Assembly: GCF_003044445.1 (NCBI RefSeq)
Contig: NZ_POWX01000001.1
Location: 124,001-188,000 of the forward strand
Direction of reading: 5' to 3'
Length of the DNA: 64,000 nt
Origin: Neisseria mucosa
GTDB lineage: Bacteria > Pseudomonadota > Gammaproteobacteria > Burkholderiales > Neisseriaceae
Shown: piece after piece, positions 24,534 through 32,791 of the stretch
How the letters are laid out: each line of letters opens with the position of its first letter
How positions within the stretch are numbered: position 1 is the first letter of the stretch
The notes under the pieces: generated by a model
What the model was told of the DNA's origin: nothing
The model's input: only the letters and a program-made list of their open reading frames with translations
Database searches by the model: none
Program-made: the position numbers and the translations under genes

Positions 24534-26030
24534 TCAAATCTTGCTTTGCGCCACATGGGCAATCAAATCGTTTGCCGCCTGATGCACCACTTCGATAAAC
24601 GCCTGCGGATACAGGCCCATACCCAATACCGCAACCGCCAAAATCGCCAGAATCGCAAATTCGCGGCAGTTGATGTCTTTCATATCGGCAACATGCGAAT
24701 TGCCGACCGCGCCGAAAATCACGCGCTTATACATCCACAGCGTGTAAGACGCACCGTAAATCAGCGTCAGCGCCGCCAGCGCGCCCACCCAGAAATTCAC
24801 TTTGACCGCGCCCATAATCACCATGAACTCGCCCACGAAGCCCGAAGTCGCCGGCAGACCCGCGTTTGCCATCGCAAACAGCATCATAAACGCCGCAAAC
24901 TTGGGCATCACGTTCACCACGCCGCCATAATCGGCGATATTGCGCGTGTGCAGGCGGTCGTACATCACACCGATACACATAAACATCGCCGCCGACACGA
25001 AACCGTGCGAAATCATCTGGATGACCGCGCCTTTCAATGCCCAGTCGTTCAACTGCCCGTTAATGAATAAAAACATCCCCAAGGTAACGAAACCCATATG
25101 GCTGATGGACGAATACGCCACCAGTTTTTTCATATCGGTCTGCACCAGCGCGACCATACCGATATACACCACCGCAATCAGGCTCAACACGATGATGACC
25201 GGCGCGAAATAGCGCGACGCATCAGGCAAAATCGGCAGGATGAAGCGCAAAAAGCCGTATGCGCCCAATTTCAGTGTAATCGCCGCCAATACCATCGAAC
25301 CGCCCGTCGGCGCCTCAACGTGGGCATCCGGCAGCCAAGTATGCACGGGGAACATCGGCACTTTCACCGCAAACGACAGGAAGAACGCCACAAACAAAAG
25401 CTGTTGCACGCCCAGCGGAATCTGTTTGATGTTTTGGAAATCCTCAATCGAAAAGCCGCCCGCTTGGTAAGACAGGTACACAATCGCCACCAGCATCAGC
25501 AGCGAACCCATCAGCGTATAGAGAAACAGCTTCACCGACGCATACACGCGGCGCGGACCGCCCCACACGCCGATAATCAGGTAGAGCGGAATCAGCATAC
25601 CCTCGAAGAACACATAAAACAGCAGGGCATCCCGCGCCGCAAACGCGCCGTTAATCAGGCCCGACATGATTAAAAACGCCGCCATATACTGTGCCGGACG
25701 CTTCTGAATCACTTCCCAACCCGCCAGCACCACCATCAGCGTGATAAACGCGTTCAGAATAACAAACAGCACCGAAATACCGTCCACACCCAGCGAGTAG
25801 TTGATCCGCAAAAGCGGAATCCACTCGTGGAACTCGGTAAACTGATAGCCGCCGCTCAAACGGTCGAAACCCGTAAACAAGGGCAGCGTTACCAAGAAAC
25901 CGGCAAGCGCACCGATTAAAGCGAGCACGCGGGCAAGCGGCGCACGGCTGTCCGGCCCCGTCGCCAAAACCAGCACGCCCGCAGCGATGGGTATCCATAT
26001 TGCCAAGCTGAGTAGGTAGTTGGAAAACAT
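24534..26030 (-). CDS. nuoM: NADH-quinone oxidoreductase subunit M
   Basis: A 498-residue antiporter-like membrane subunit. Key segments are GVDGISVLFVILNAFITL, the glutamate-bearing FEGMLIPLYLIIGVWG (TM5 Glu), KVPMFPVHTWLPDAHVEAPTGGSM and KKLVAYSSISHMGFV. Its pumping partners NuoL and NuoN flank it in the usual order, but a cupin and a chorismate mutase gene separate it from nuoL here. The length is usual for proteobacterial NuoM. Confidence 0.97.
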   Translation of the reverse strand: MFSNYLLSLAIWIPIAAGVLVLATGPDSRAPLARVLALIGALAGFLVTLPLFTGFDRLSGGYQFTEFHEWIPLLRINYSLGVDGISVLFVILNAFITLMVVLAGWEVIQKRPAQYMAAFLIMSGLINGAFAARDALLFYVFFEGMLIPLYLIIGVWGGPRRVYASVKLFLYTLMGSLLMLVAIVYLSYQAGGFSIEDFQNIKQIPLGVQQLLFVAFFLSFAVKVPMFPVHTWLPDAHVEAPTGGSMVLAAITLKLGAYGFLRFILPILPDASRYFAPVIIVLSLIAVVYIGMVALVQTDMKKLVAYSSISHMGFVTLGMFLFINGQLNDWALKGAVIQMISHGFVSAAMFMCIGVMYDRLHTRNIADYGGVVNVMPKFAAFMMLFAMANAGLPATSGFVGEFMVIMGAVKVNFWVGALAALTLIYGASYTLWMYKRVIFGAVGNSHVADMKDINCREFAILAILAVAVLGMGLYPQAFIEVVHQAANDLIAHVAQSKI

Positions 26031-26076
26031 AGTGGTTAACCTGTGGTTAAAATAAAAATATAGTTGTGTGGGTTGG

Positions 26077-26113
26077 TTTTTCAGACGACGTTTATAAGAG
26101 GTCGTCTGAAAAA
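26077..26113. terminator. DUS hairpin upstream of nuoM
   Basis: TTTTTCAGACGACG and GAGGTCGTCTGAAAAA arms. If it stops transcription, nuoM-nuoN would need a local promoter. Confidence 0.45.
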
Positions 26114-26169
26114 GATTTGTTCAGGCTTCTGCTATTTGTCTCAAGCTAATTCTGCCGAATCTTCCAGCC

Positions 26170-26241
26170 GTAGGTCGGATTCTCGAATCCGACACGCTGT
26201 ACTGTTTTCTTTTTCATGTCGGATACAAGTATCCGACCTAC
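26170..26241. repeat. 72-bp stem-loop repeat, copy 1 (left flank of cupin cassette)
   Basis: GTAGGTCGGAT and ATCCGACCTAC are the outer inverted ends. Inside are small palindromes TCGGATTCTCGAATCCGA and TCGGATACAAGTATCCGA joined by CACGCTGTACT and a T-rich spacer. Near-identical copies are at 27286-27357 and, diverged, 36628-36697. The surrounding 325-bp gap before the cupin gene has no gene. Confidence 0.85.
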
Positions 26242-26355
26242 AACTACAACTGAAAAAGATTATGTGTATTTTGTGTATGGCTGAATCAATAAAACCGCAT
26301 ATCTGCCGTTATTCTTTCATTCCATTGCCATCTGAAACCCTCTTTTCAGACGACC

Positions 26356-26676
26356 TCAAACACTGCCTTCTTTCTCGATCACCAAAATCCGCGCTTCGCC
26401 GCACGGATGGGCGACGTGTTCCGTGCCGATTCCCGCGTAGAAGATGTCGCCGCTTTTCAACCGAACGATGTACTCTTCGCCGTTTTCTCGGTAGTGCATA
26501 TCGACTTCGCCATCCATCACGGCAAACACTTCCTCGCCGTCGTTGACGTGCCATTTGTAGGGCTGGTCCGTCCAGTGCAGGCGCACGGTGGTGCCGTTCA
26601 TATTGGCGATGTCGAGTACGCCCCATGCGCGGGAAGCGGTAAATTCGGCGGAGCGGATGGTGTGCGTGTCGGGCAT
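26356..26676 (-). CDS. Small single-domain cupin protein
   Basis: A 106-residue protein that is a single cupin barrel. It carries WHVNDGEEVFAVMDGEVDMHY (motif 1, with H43, E48/E49) and GDIFYAGIGTEHVAHP (motif 2, with H87/H90), so a metal site is likely. Related small cupins include mannose-6-phosphate isomerase-like and ectoine-synthase-like proteins, and I cannot choose among functions. It is on the same strand as nuo, between the chorismate mutase gene and nuoM, with repeats on both sides. The ATG is preceded by AAAGAGGCG. Confidence 0.8.
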   Translation of the reverse strand: MPDTHTIRSAEFTASRAWGVLDIANMNGTTVRLHWTDQPYKWHVNDGEEVFAVMDGEVDMHYRENGEEYIVRLKSGDIFYAGIGTEHVAHPCGEARILVIEKEGSV

Positions 26677-26737
26677 TTTCGCGCCTCTTTGATTCTGTAT
26701 CTAGATAAACCTGTCGATACAACTGTTTCTTAAATCC

Positions 26738-26846
26738 CGTCATTCCCGCGCAGGCGGGAATCCAGAACGTAAATTTTAGGAAACCTTTTCCCTTGACAGG
26801 TTTATGCACCGATAGGTCTGGATTCCCGCCTGCGCGGGAATGACGG
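26738..26846. repeat. dRS3-bounded mosaic repeat (NIME) between cupin and chorismate mutase genes
   Basis: Arms GTCATTCCCGCGCAGGCGGG and GATTCCCGCCTGCGCGGGAA bound a core with AGAACGTAAATTTTAGGAAA, close to the 22.8-kb copy. Confidence 0.85.
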
Positions 26847-26900
26847 CAGTCGGCAAATTCCGTATCTATCCAAGTAAATCAATTATGACCGAAATGTTGA

Positions 26901-27206
26901 CTACGCCCCGTCGGTACGGTTGGTTTCCATCTCCAGTTTAATGAACGCATCAATCATACTGCGCCAAACTGCTTCGGCAACTTCGGGCGACAAACCGGCC
27001 TTTTCGGCATAGGCACGGCGCGAGGCAATCACTTGCGCTACCCGTTCGGGCGCGGAAACCGCCTGCACATCGTTTTTAGGTTTCAGACGGCCTGCCTGCC
27101 GTACCAGCTTCTGCCGGCGGGCGAGCAATTCTATTAATTCCTTGTCCAAACCGTCGATGGCTTCACGGACTTCGTCTAGGGTTTGCGGTAATTTGTCTTC
27201 AACCAT
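26901..27206 (-). CDS. AroQ-type chorismate mutase
   Basis: A 101-residue all-helical chorismate mutase (PheA/TyrA N-terminal or PchB-like), which turns chorismate into prephenate. Expected active-site residues are visible: an early Arg (R14), LLARRQ (R30/R31), Lys near 42-44, and PERVAQV (R55). It is a free-standing domain with no signal peptide, so cytosolic. The start ATG at 27206 is taken since the 35 codons upstream run into repeats. Codons 38-42 contain a canonical AGGCCGTCTGAA-type DUS, unlike the mucosa dialect elsewhere. It lies between nuoL and nuoM with no visible link to respiration. Confidence 0.85.
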   Translation of the reverse strand: MVEDKLPQTLDEVREAIDGLDKELIELLARRQKLVRQAGRLKPKNDVQAVSAPERVAQVIASRRAYAEKAGLSPEVAEAVWRSMIDAFIKLEMETNRTDGA

Positions 27207-27224
27207 TGTTTCTCGTGTTTCCTT

Positions 27225-27254
27225 TTTCAGACGACCTAAACGTCGTCTGAAAAT
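27225..27254. terminator. Loop-poor inverted DUS before the chorismate mutase gene
   Basis: TTTTCAGACGACCT and ACGTCGTCTGAAAA in immediate succession, 18 bp upstream of the start codon on the minus strand. Confidence 0.4.
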
Positions 27255-27285
27255 CTCATTTTTACCTGAACAATCCCGATATGCC

Positions 27286-27357
27286 GTAGGTCGGATTCTC
27301 GAATCCGACACGCTGTACTATTTTCTTTTTCATGTCGGATACAAGTATCTGACCTAC
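27286..27357. repeat. 72-bp stem-loop repeat, copy 2 (right flank of chorismate mutase)
   Basis: Same orientation and length as 26170-26241 with only a few substitutions (GTACTATTTTC for GTACTGTTTTC; ATCTGACC for ATCCGACC). Together the two copies bracket the cupin and chorismate mutase genes as direct repeats 1.1 kb apart. Confidence 0.85.
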
Positions 27358-27371
27358 AACTTGAATAGTTC

Positions 27372-27416
27372 TTTTTCAGACGACCTCTAGACCGACTACG
27401 GACAGGTCGTCTGAAA
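27372..27416. terminator. DUS hairpin downstream of nuoL
   Basis: TTTTTCAGACGACCT and AGGTCGTCTGAAA arms around an 18-base loop, 9 bp past the nuoL stop. Confidence 0.5.
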
Positions 27417-27424
27417 CCCCGCCT

Positions 27425-29449
27425 TTATCTGAACAATCCCCAGAAAGTCATGCCGAGCAATACCAATACGCCGAACACCATAGCGGCGGCGTAGGTGTAG
27501 ATAAAGCCGGTTTGGACTTTGCGTATCTGAGCGGCAATCGCGCTGACCAGTTTGGCGGAACCGTTGACGATGCCGTTGTCGATAATGGCGGTATCGCCGA
27601 CTTTCCAGAAGAAGTTGCCCAACGCACGCGTGCCTTTGGCGAAGACGTTGAAATACAGGGCGTCGAGGTAGTATTTGTTTTCAAACAAAACGTAAACCGG
27701 ACGGAACGCCTGCGCGATTTTGGCGGGCAGGTGCGGCAGTTTGACGTACAAAAGCCATGCGCTCAATACGCCTGCGATTGCGAGGTAGAGGACGGGCGAA
27801 TGCAGGCTGTGCGACACCATCGCCAATGCGCCGTGGAACTCTTCCTTCATGATGTGCATGGTCGGATGCGCGTCGGCGTTGACGAAAATCACGTCTTTGA
27901 AGAAATCGCCGTAGAGCATGGGTTCGATGGCGATGTAGCCGATGATGACGGACGGAATCGCAAGCAGAATCAGCGGCAGGGTAACGACCAGCGGGCTTTC
28001 GTGCGGATTGTCGTTTTTGCCCAAGCCGTGATGTTCTTCGCCGTGGTCGTCTGAATGGTGTTCGGGCAGGCTGCGCCATTTTTCTTCGCCGTGGAACACC
28101 ATAAAGTATTGGCGGAACGCGTAAAACGCGGTAACGAACACGCTGGCGAGGACGGCGAAATAGGCAAAACCGCTGCCCGGCAGGGTGCTGTATTTCGCCG
28201 CTTCGATAATCGAATCTTTGGAGTAGAAGCCGGAGAAGAACGGCGTACCGATCAGCGACAAGTTACCGATCAGCATGGTCAGCCAAGTAATCGGCATGTA
28301 TTTTTTCAGATTGCCCATATGGCGCATGTCTTGGTCGTGGTGCATACCGATAATCGCGCTACCCGCAGCCAAGAACAGCAAGGCTTTAAAGAAGGCGTGG
28401 GTCATGACGTGGAACATCGCCACGGAATAGGCGGACGCGCCCAAAGCCACAGTCATATAACCCAGTTGCGACAGGGTGGAATACGCAACCACGCGCTTGA
28501 TGTCGTTTTGAATCACGCCCAAGAAGCCCATAAACAGGGCGGTAATCGCGCCAATCACCATAATGACCGACAGCGCAGTGCTGCTCATTTCGTAAATCGG
28601 CGACATGCGCGATACCATGAACAGACCCGCCGTAACCATCGTCGCGGCGTGAATCAATGCGGAAATCGGGGTCGGGCCTTCCATCGAATCGGGCAGCCAG
28701 ACATGCAGCGGGAACTGAGCCGATTTACCCATCGCGCCCACAAACAGGAGCAAACAGGTTACAGTAATCAAAGACCATTCCACACCGGGGAAAAGCTGGA
28801 TAGTGGCATTTTGTACGTTGGGCAGATAGGCGAATACGTCCTGATAACGCAGGCTGCCGCCGAAATAGGCAAGCACCAAGCCGATACCGAGCAAAAAGCC
28901 GAAGTCGCCGACACGGTTGATCAAAAAGGCTTTCAGGTTGGCAAAAATCGCGCTCGGACGTTTGAAATAGAAACCGATTAAGAGATACGACACCAAGCCC
29001 ACCGCTTCCCAACCGAAGAAGAGTTGGACGAAGTTGTTGCTCATAATCAGCATCAACATGCTGAATGTAAACAAAGAAATATAGCTGAAGAAGCGTTGGT
29101 AGCCGACTTTTTCATCGTGCATATAGCCGATGGTGTAGATATGCACCATCAACGACACGCCCGTTACCACGACCATCATCATCGCCGTCATCGTATCGAC
29201 CAAGAAGCCGACGGAAAAATCCAAACCGCCCATCGTCAGCCAAGTATAGACATTTTCGTCAAACTTGGCGCGGCTGCCGTCGATAAAGCCCCACAACACA
29301 TAAGCCGACAACACGGCGGACACCGCCACGCCGAGTATCGTAACCGTATGCGCGCCGGCACGTCCGATTTTATTGCCGAACAAACCCGCAATCAGCGAGC
29401 CTGCCAACGGAACAAGGGCAATGATGAGATATAGAGTCATGTCGTTCAT
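27425..29449 (-). CDS. nuoL: NADH-quinone oxidoreductase subunit L
   Basis: A 674-residue antiporter-like subunit with the long lateral helix at its C-terminus. The TM5 glutamate lies in FGWEAVGLVSYLLIGFY, and the broken-helix segment is KSAQFPLHVWLPDSMEGPTPISALIHAATMV. A His-rich loop (HHSDDHGEEHHGLG, about residues 450-465) contains an embedded DUS that encodes SDD. The length is near that of other beta-proteobacteria (E. coli 613), the excess lying in this loop region. It is cut off from nuoM by the accessory cassette. Confidence 0.97.
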   Translation of the reverse strand: MNDMTLYLIIALVPLAGSLIAGLFGNKIGRAGAHTVTILGVAVSAVLSAYVLWGFIDGSRAKFDENVYTWLTMGGLDFSVGFLVDTMTAMMMVVVTGVSLMVHIYTIGYMHDEKVGYQRFFSYISLFTFSMLMLIMSNNFVQLFFGWEAVGLVSYLLIGFYFKRPSAIFANLKAFLINRVGDFGFLLGIGLVLAYFGGSLRYQDVFAYLPNVQNATIQLFPGVEWSLITVTCLLLFVGAMGKSAQFPLHVWLPDSMEGPTPISALIHAATMVTAGLFMVSRMSPIYEMSSTALSVIMVIGAITALFMGFLGVIQNDIKRVVAYSTLSQLGYMTVALGASAYSVAMFHVMTHAFFKALLFLAAGSAIIGMHHDQDMRHMGNLKKYMPITWLTMLIGNLSLIGTPFFSGFYSKDSIIEAAKYSTLPGSGFAYFAVLASVFVTAFYAFRQYFMVFHGEEKWRSLPEHHSDDHGEEHHGLGKNDNPHESPLVVTLPLILLAIPSVIIGYIAIEPMLYGDFFKDVIFVNADAHPTMHIMKEEFHGALAMVSHSLHSPVLYLAIAGVLSAWLLYVKLPHLPAKIAQAFRPVYVLFENKYYLDALYFNVFAKGTRALGNFFWKVGDTAIIDNGIVNGSAKLVSAIAAQIRKVQTGFIYTYAAAMVFGVLVLLGMTFWGLFR

Positions 29450-29626
29450 TTTGGATGAACCTTTTTGATTTAAAAATCTATGTTTGTTTTGTCGGTCGGA
29501 TTCCCTAATCCGACTAATCTACTTTGTCTTGGTTTTCAGACGACCTCACGCCATAAAGCAGGTTGTCCAACCTTAAATTTTTTTCCTTACAGGCTTCAGA
29601 TTTTCAGCCAAACCGTGCAACAGCAT

Positions 29627-30163
29627 TCAAATCCGATAAAGCTGCCTGTCTTGGCAACGCGCCCTAATCGCTTTAGTGATGATGTCGTGGGGATCTGCCA
29701 ATTTGAAACCGTTCCTGTCTAAGTCCAAGCGGTGCAGGTCAGTCAGCATTATTGTATCCAAAACCACGCCTGTTTCAGGGCTACGGTATTCCATCGCAAT
29801 GCCTTGACAGCCCCTTGTATGAACTTGATACACAGAGCGTATCCATGCGTATTTCACCTTACCCGCCCCACAGCCGTGTATGCAATAAGACAAACCGTCT
29901 TCGTCCAAACGTATGAATTCCCGATCTCTGCCCGTATTGCGGCGCGAATTTTGCCACATCTTCCATCCGGCAATCCCGATACCCGCACACAAAACCGACA
30001 ATAAGCCAAACAGCCAGCCCAACCGCCCCGCCCATGCAAACGCAAACCACACCAGCCAGGTCGACAGGAAAAACGGAACAGCAACCCAGCACAAAACTAA
30101 AAGCGAACGCGGTTTAAACACCCATTGCTCGATATTCGCTTGATCGGTTTGTTCAGACGGCAT
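29627..30163 (-). CDS. Two-TM membrane protein of unknown function between nuoK and nuoL
   Basis: A 178-residue protein that I do not recognise. Two adjacent TM helices (about residues 20-42 and 46-66) are followed by a soluble C-terminal region (about 80-178) of beta-rich appearance with FIRLDEDGLSYC and SPETGVVLDTIMLTDL. This resembles the layout of bacterial PH-domain or YcxB-like membrane proteins. Its first four codons, ATGCCGTCTGAA (MPSE), are themselves an AT-type DUS. It starts 5 bp after the nuoK stop, so it is translated on the nuo message. Confidence 0.75.
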   Translation of the reverse strand: MPSEQTDQANIEQWVFKPRSLLVLCWVAVPFFLSTWLVWFAFAWAGRLGWLFGLLSVLCAGIGIAGWKMWQNSRRNTGRDREFIRLDEDGLSYCIHGCGAGKVKYAWIRSVYQVHTRGCQGIAMEYRSPETGVVLDTIMLTDLHRLDLDRNGFKLADPHDIITKAIRARCQDRQLYRI

Positions 30164-30168
30164 CCGCC

Positions 30169-30474
30169 CTACCCTTTCAACTCATCCAAATCGGCAACAT
30201 TAATCGTTTGTCGGTTACGGTACACCAGCACCATAATCGCCAAACCGATGGCGGATTCGGCAGCAGCGACGGTCAATACGAAGAATACGAAAATCTGTCC
30301 GGCGGTATCGCCCAGATGCTGCGAGAAAGCGATAAAGTTGAAGTTCACCGCCAAAAGCATCAGCTCGATGGACATCAGCAAGACCAGCACGTTTTTGCGG
30401 TTCATAAAGATGCCCATCGCGCTGATACCGAACAGGAGCGCGCCCAATACCAAATAATGCGTCAAGGTAATCAT
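30169..30474 (-). CDS. nuoK: NADH-quinone oxidoreductase subunit K
   Basis: A 101-residue, three-TM subunit homologous to MrpC. The conserved membrane glutamates lie in [18 protein letters not shown] and [18 protein letters not shown]. Its start overlaps the nuoJ stop by four bases (ATGA type), the usual coupling. The length is standard. Confidence 0.97.
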
Positions 30475-31142
30475 GCTTTGCCCCCCTCTTTCGGCTTGAG
30501 GTCGTCTGAAACTTCGTTTTCTTCGAGAGATTCGATTTGTGGTTTCACAGCTTCCATTTTCACCAAGCGCATACGGCCTTGGTCGGCGCGTACTTTAACT
30601 TGGTCGGCAGGATCCATGCGTTTCGGATTGGTGGTTTTGCGGTGAACCAGCGCAATCGCCGCCACCATACCCAACAGCAGCAATACCGCCGCCAGCTCAA
30701 ACGGCAGCAGATAATCGGTATAAATACGGCTGCCCAAATCGCGGATGTTGTTGTAATCCGCAGGAATGTCTTTCATCAGACCAAATGCGGCAAGGTCGGT
30801 TTTCGGGTTGACCAGAATCAGAATCAGGGCAACTGCCAACAATGTGCCGACAACACCGGCAACAGGCGCGTGCCGCCAGAATCCTGCGCGCATTTCCTCG
30901 ATGTCGATGTTCAGCATCATCACGACGAACAGGAACAGCACCATCACGGCGCCGACATACACGACCACCAGCGTAACGCCCAAAAACTCAGCCTGCATCA
31001 GCATCCAAATCATCGCACTCACGCAGAAGGTCAGCACCAGATGCAAAGCGGCATGGACAGGGTTTTTCGCGGTAACGGTACGCAGCGCGCCGTATAGGAC
31101 GATGGCGGCAAGGATATAGAACAGAATCGCGGAAAAAGTCAT
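30471..31142 (-). CDS. nuoJ: NADH-quinone oxidoreductase subunit J
   Basis: A 223-residue subunit with five TM helices, including the pi-bulge helix region [21 protein letters not shown] hydrophilic C-terminal tail of about 55 residues (after [13 protein letters not shown]) is longer than in E. coli (184 aa) and ends with [11 protein letters not shown], where the DUS AGGTCGTCTGAA is read as SDDL. It overlaps nuoK by 4 bp. Confidence 0.97.
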
Positions 31143-31153
31143 TCGTCTGCTCC

Positions 31154-31633
31154 TTAACGGTACGGCGCGTCAGCGGCTTTGCGTTTGGCGATTTCGGCTT
31201 CGTATTTGTCGCCGATTGCCAAGAGAATCGGCTTGGTCATGTGCAAGTCGCCTTTTTTCTCGCCGTGGTATTCAAAAATATGGGTTTCCACAATCGCATC
31301 GGTCGGGCAGGCCTCTTCGCAGAAACCGCAGAAGATGCACTTGGTCAGGTCAATGTCGTAACGCTTGGTGCGGCGCGTGCCGTCTTCGCGTTCTTCCGAT
31401 TCTATGTTGATCGCCATTGCCGGACACACCGCCTCGCACAATTTACATGCGATGCAGCGTTCCTCACCGTTCGGATAACGGCGTTGCGCGTGCAGGCCGC
31501 GGAAACGCACGGATTGCGGCGTTTTCTCTTCTGGGAAATAAATCGTGTCTTTGCGGGCGAAAAAGTTTTTGAGCGTTACGCCCATGCCTTTTACCAACTC
31601 GCCGAGCAGAAAGGTTTTTACTAAATTAGCCAT
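31154..31633 (-). CDS. nuoI: NADH-quinone oxidoreductase subunit I
   Basis: A 159-residue ferredoxin-like subunit with two [4Fe-4S] clusters (N6a, N6b). The cysteines are C60, C63, C66, C70 and C99, C102, C105, C109 in C-x2-C-x2-C-x3-C-P motifs. An N-terminal amphipathic helix contacts the membrane. The ATG at 31633 is chosen over an alternative start 5 codons upstream as it begins [10 protein letters not shown], the usual N-terminus. Confidence 0.97.
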
Positions 31634-31679
31634 ATTCTGTTCCCTCAAAACAGGGATTCCGTTAAATATTCAAAACTGC

Positions 31680-31712
31680 GTTTTCAGACGACCTTGATAC
31701 GTCGTCTGAAAC
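31680..31712. terminator. Inverted DUS between nuoH and nuoI
   Basis: TTTTCAGACGACCT and ACGTCGTCTGAAA with a loop of a few bases, next to the nuoH stop. As it lies inside an essential operon, it probably does not terminate efficiently. Confidence 0.4.
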
Positions 31713-32789
31713 TTATTTCCACAAATTCAGCGGCGAAATCATCCACACACCCAAAATCACGATATAGGCGAAGCCGATGGGAATCAGTACTTTCCAGCCC
31801 AAGCGCATGATTTGGTCGTAGCGGTAGCGCGGGAAGGTGGCGCGTATCCACAGATACCAGTACAGCACAGCCGCCATTTTCACGAACATCCAGAATGCGG
31901 AAGGCGTGCCGACAATGCCCCAACTTTGCGGAAATGGAGACAGCCAGCCGCCGAGGAACATCAGCGAGGTCAGTGCGGCAATCAGAATCATGAAAATGTA
32001 TTCGGCAAGGAAGAACAGCGCGAACGCGAAGCCGGAATATTCAACGTGGTGTCCGGCAACGATTTCAGACTCACCCTCTGCCACGTCAAACGGTGCGCGG
32101 TTGGTTTCGGCAACGGCGGAAATCAGATAGACGATGAAGATGGGGAACAGCGGCAGCCAGTTCCACGAGAACACAGAACCGCCCGCGATGCCTTTTGCCT
32201 GCGCGGCAACGATGTCGGAGAAGTTCATGCTGCCCGACACCATCACGACGCACACCAGCGCGGCACTCATGGCGATTTCGTAAGAAATGCTTTGCGCGGA
32301 GGCACGCATTGCGCCCAGGAACGAATATTTGGAGTTGGAAGCCCAGCCCGCGATAATCACGCCGTAAACCGACAGCGAGGTAATCATCAGGATATACAAA
32401 AGGCCGATATTGATATTGGTCAGCACCCATTCTTCGTTGAACGGAATCACCGCCCACGCCGCGAAAGACGGGGCGAGCGACATAATCGGGCCGATGTAGA
32501 ACAGGGCTTTGTTTGACAGCTTCGGACGGGTAACTTCTTTAAACAAGAGTTTGAACACGTCGGCAAACGGCTGAATCAGACCCCACGGGCCGGTTACGTT
32601 CGGGCCGACGCGAAGCTGCATGAAGCCGATGACTTTACGTTCGAAATAAGTCAGGTAGGCGACGGTCAGAATCAGCGGAATCAGGATAATCACAATTTTG
32701 ACGATGACGGACACCACCAAGCCCACGGTGATGCCCAAATCGCCCAGACCGAGCGTTGCGGCAAAGAGGTTTTGGAACCATTCCTGCAT
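31713..32789 (-). CDS. nuoH: NADH-quinone oxidoreductase subunit H
   Basis: A 358-residue membrane subunit with eight TM helices that forms the quinone-entry channel. Typical motifs are ERKVIGFMQLRVGPN, the acidic loop AETNRAPFDVAEGESEIVAGHHVEYSG (given in part) and RATFPRYRYDQIMRLGWK. The ATG at 32789 lies 2 bp after the nuoG stop and follows GGGAG. A TTG two codons upstream would overlap nuoG and is less likely. Confidence 0.97.
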   Translation of the reverse strand: MQEWFQNLFAATLGLGDLGITVGLVVSVIVKIVIILIPLILTVAYLTYFERKVIGFMQLRVGPNVTGPWGLIQPFADVFKLLFKEVTRPKLSNKALFYIGPIMSLAPSFAAWAVIPFNEEWVLTNINIGLLYILMITSLSVYGVIIAGWASNSKYSFLGAMRASAQSISYEIAMSAALVCVVMVSGSMNFSDIVAAQAKGIAGGSVFSWNWLPLFPIFIVYLISAVAETNRAPFDVAEGESEIVAGHHVEYSGFAFALFFLAEYIFMILIAALTSLMFLGGWLSPFPQSWGIVGTPSAFWMFVKMAAVLYWYLWIRATFPRYRYDQIMRLGWKVLIPIGFAYIVILGVWMISPLNLWK

Positions 32790-32791
32790 AA

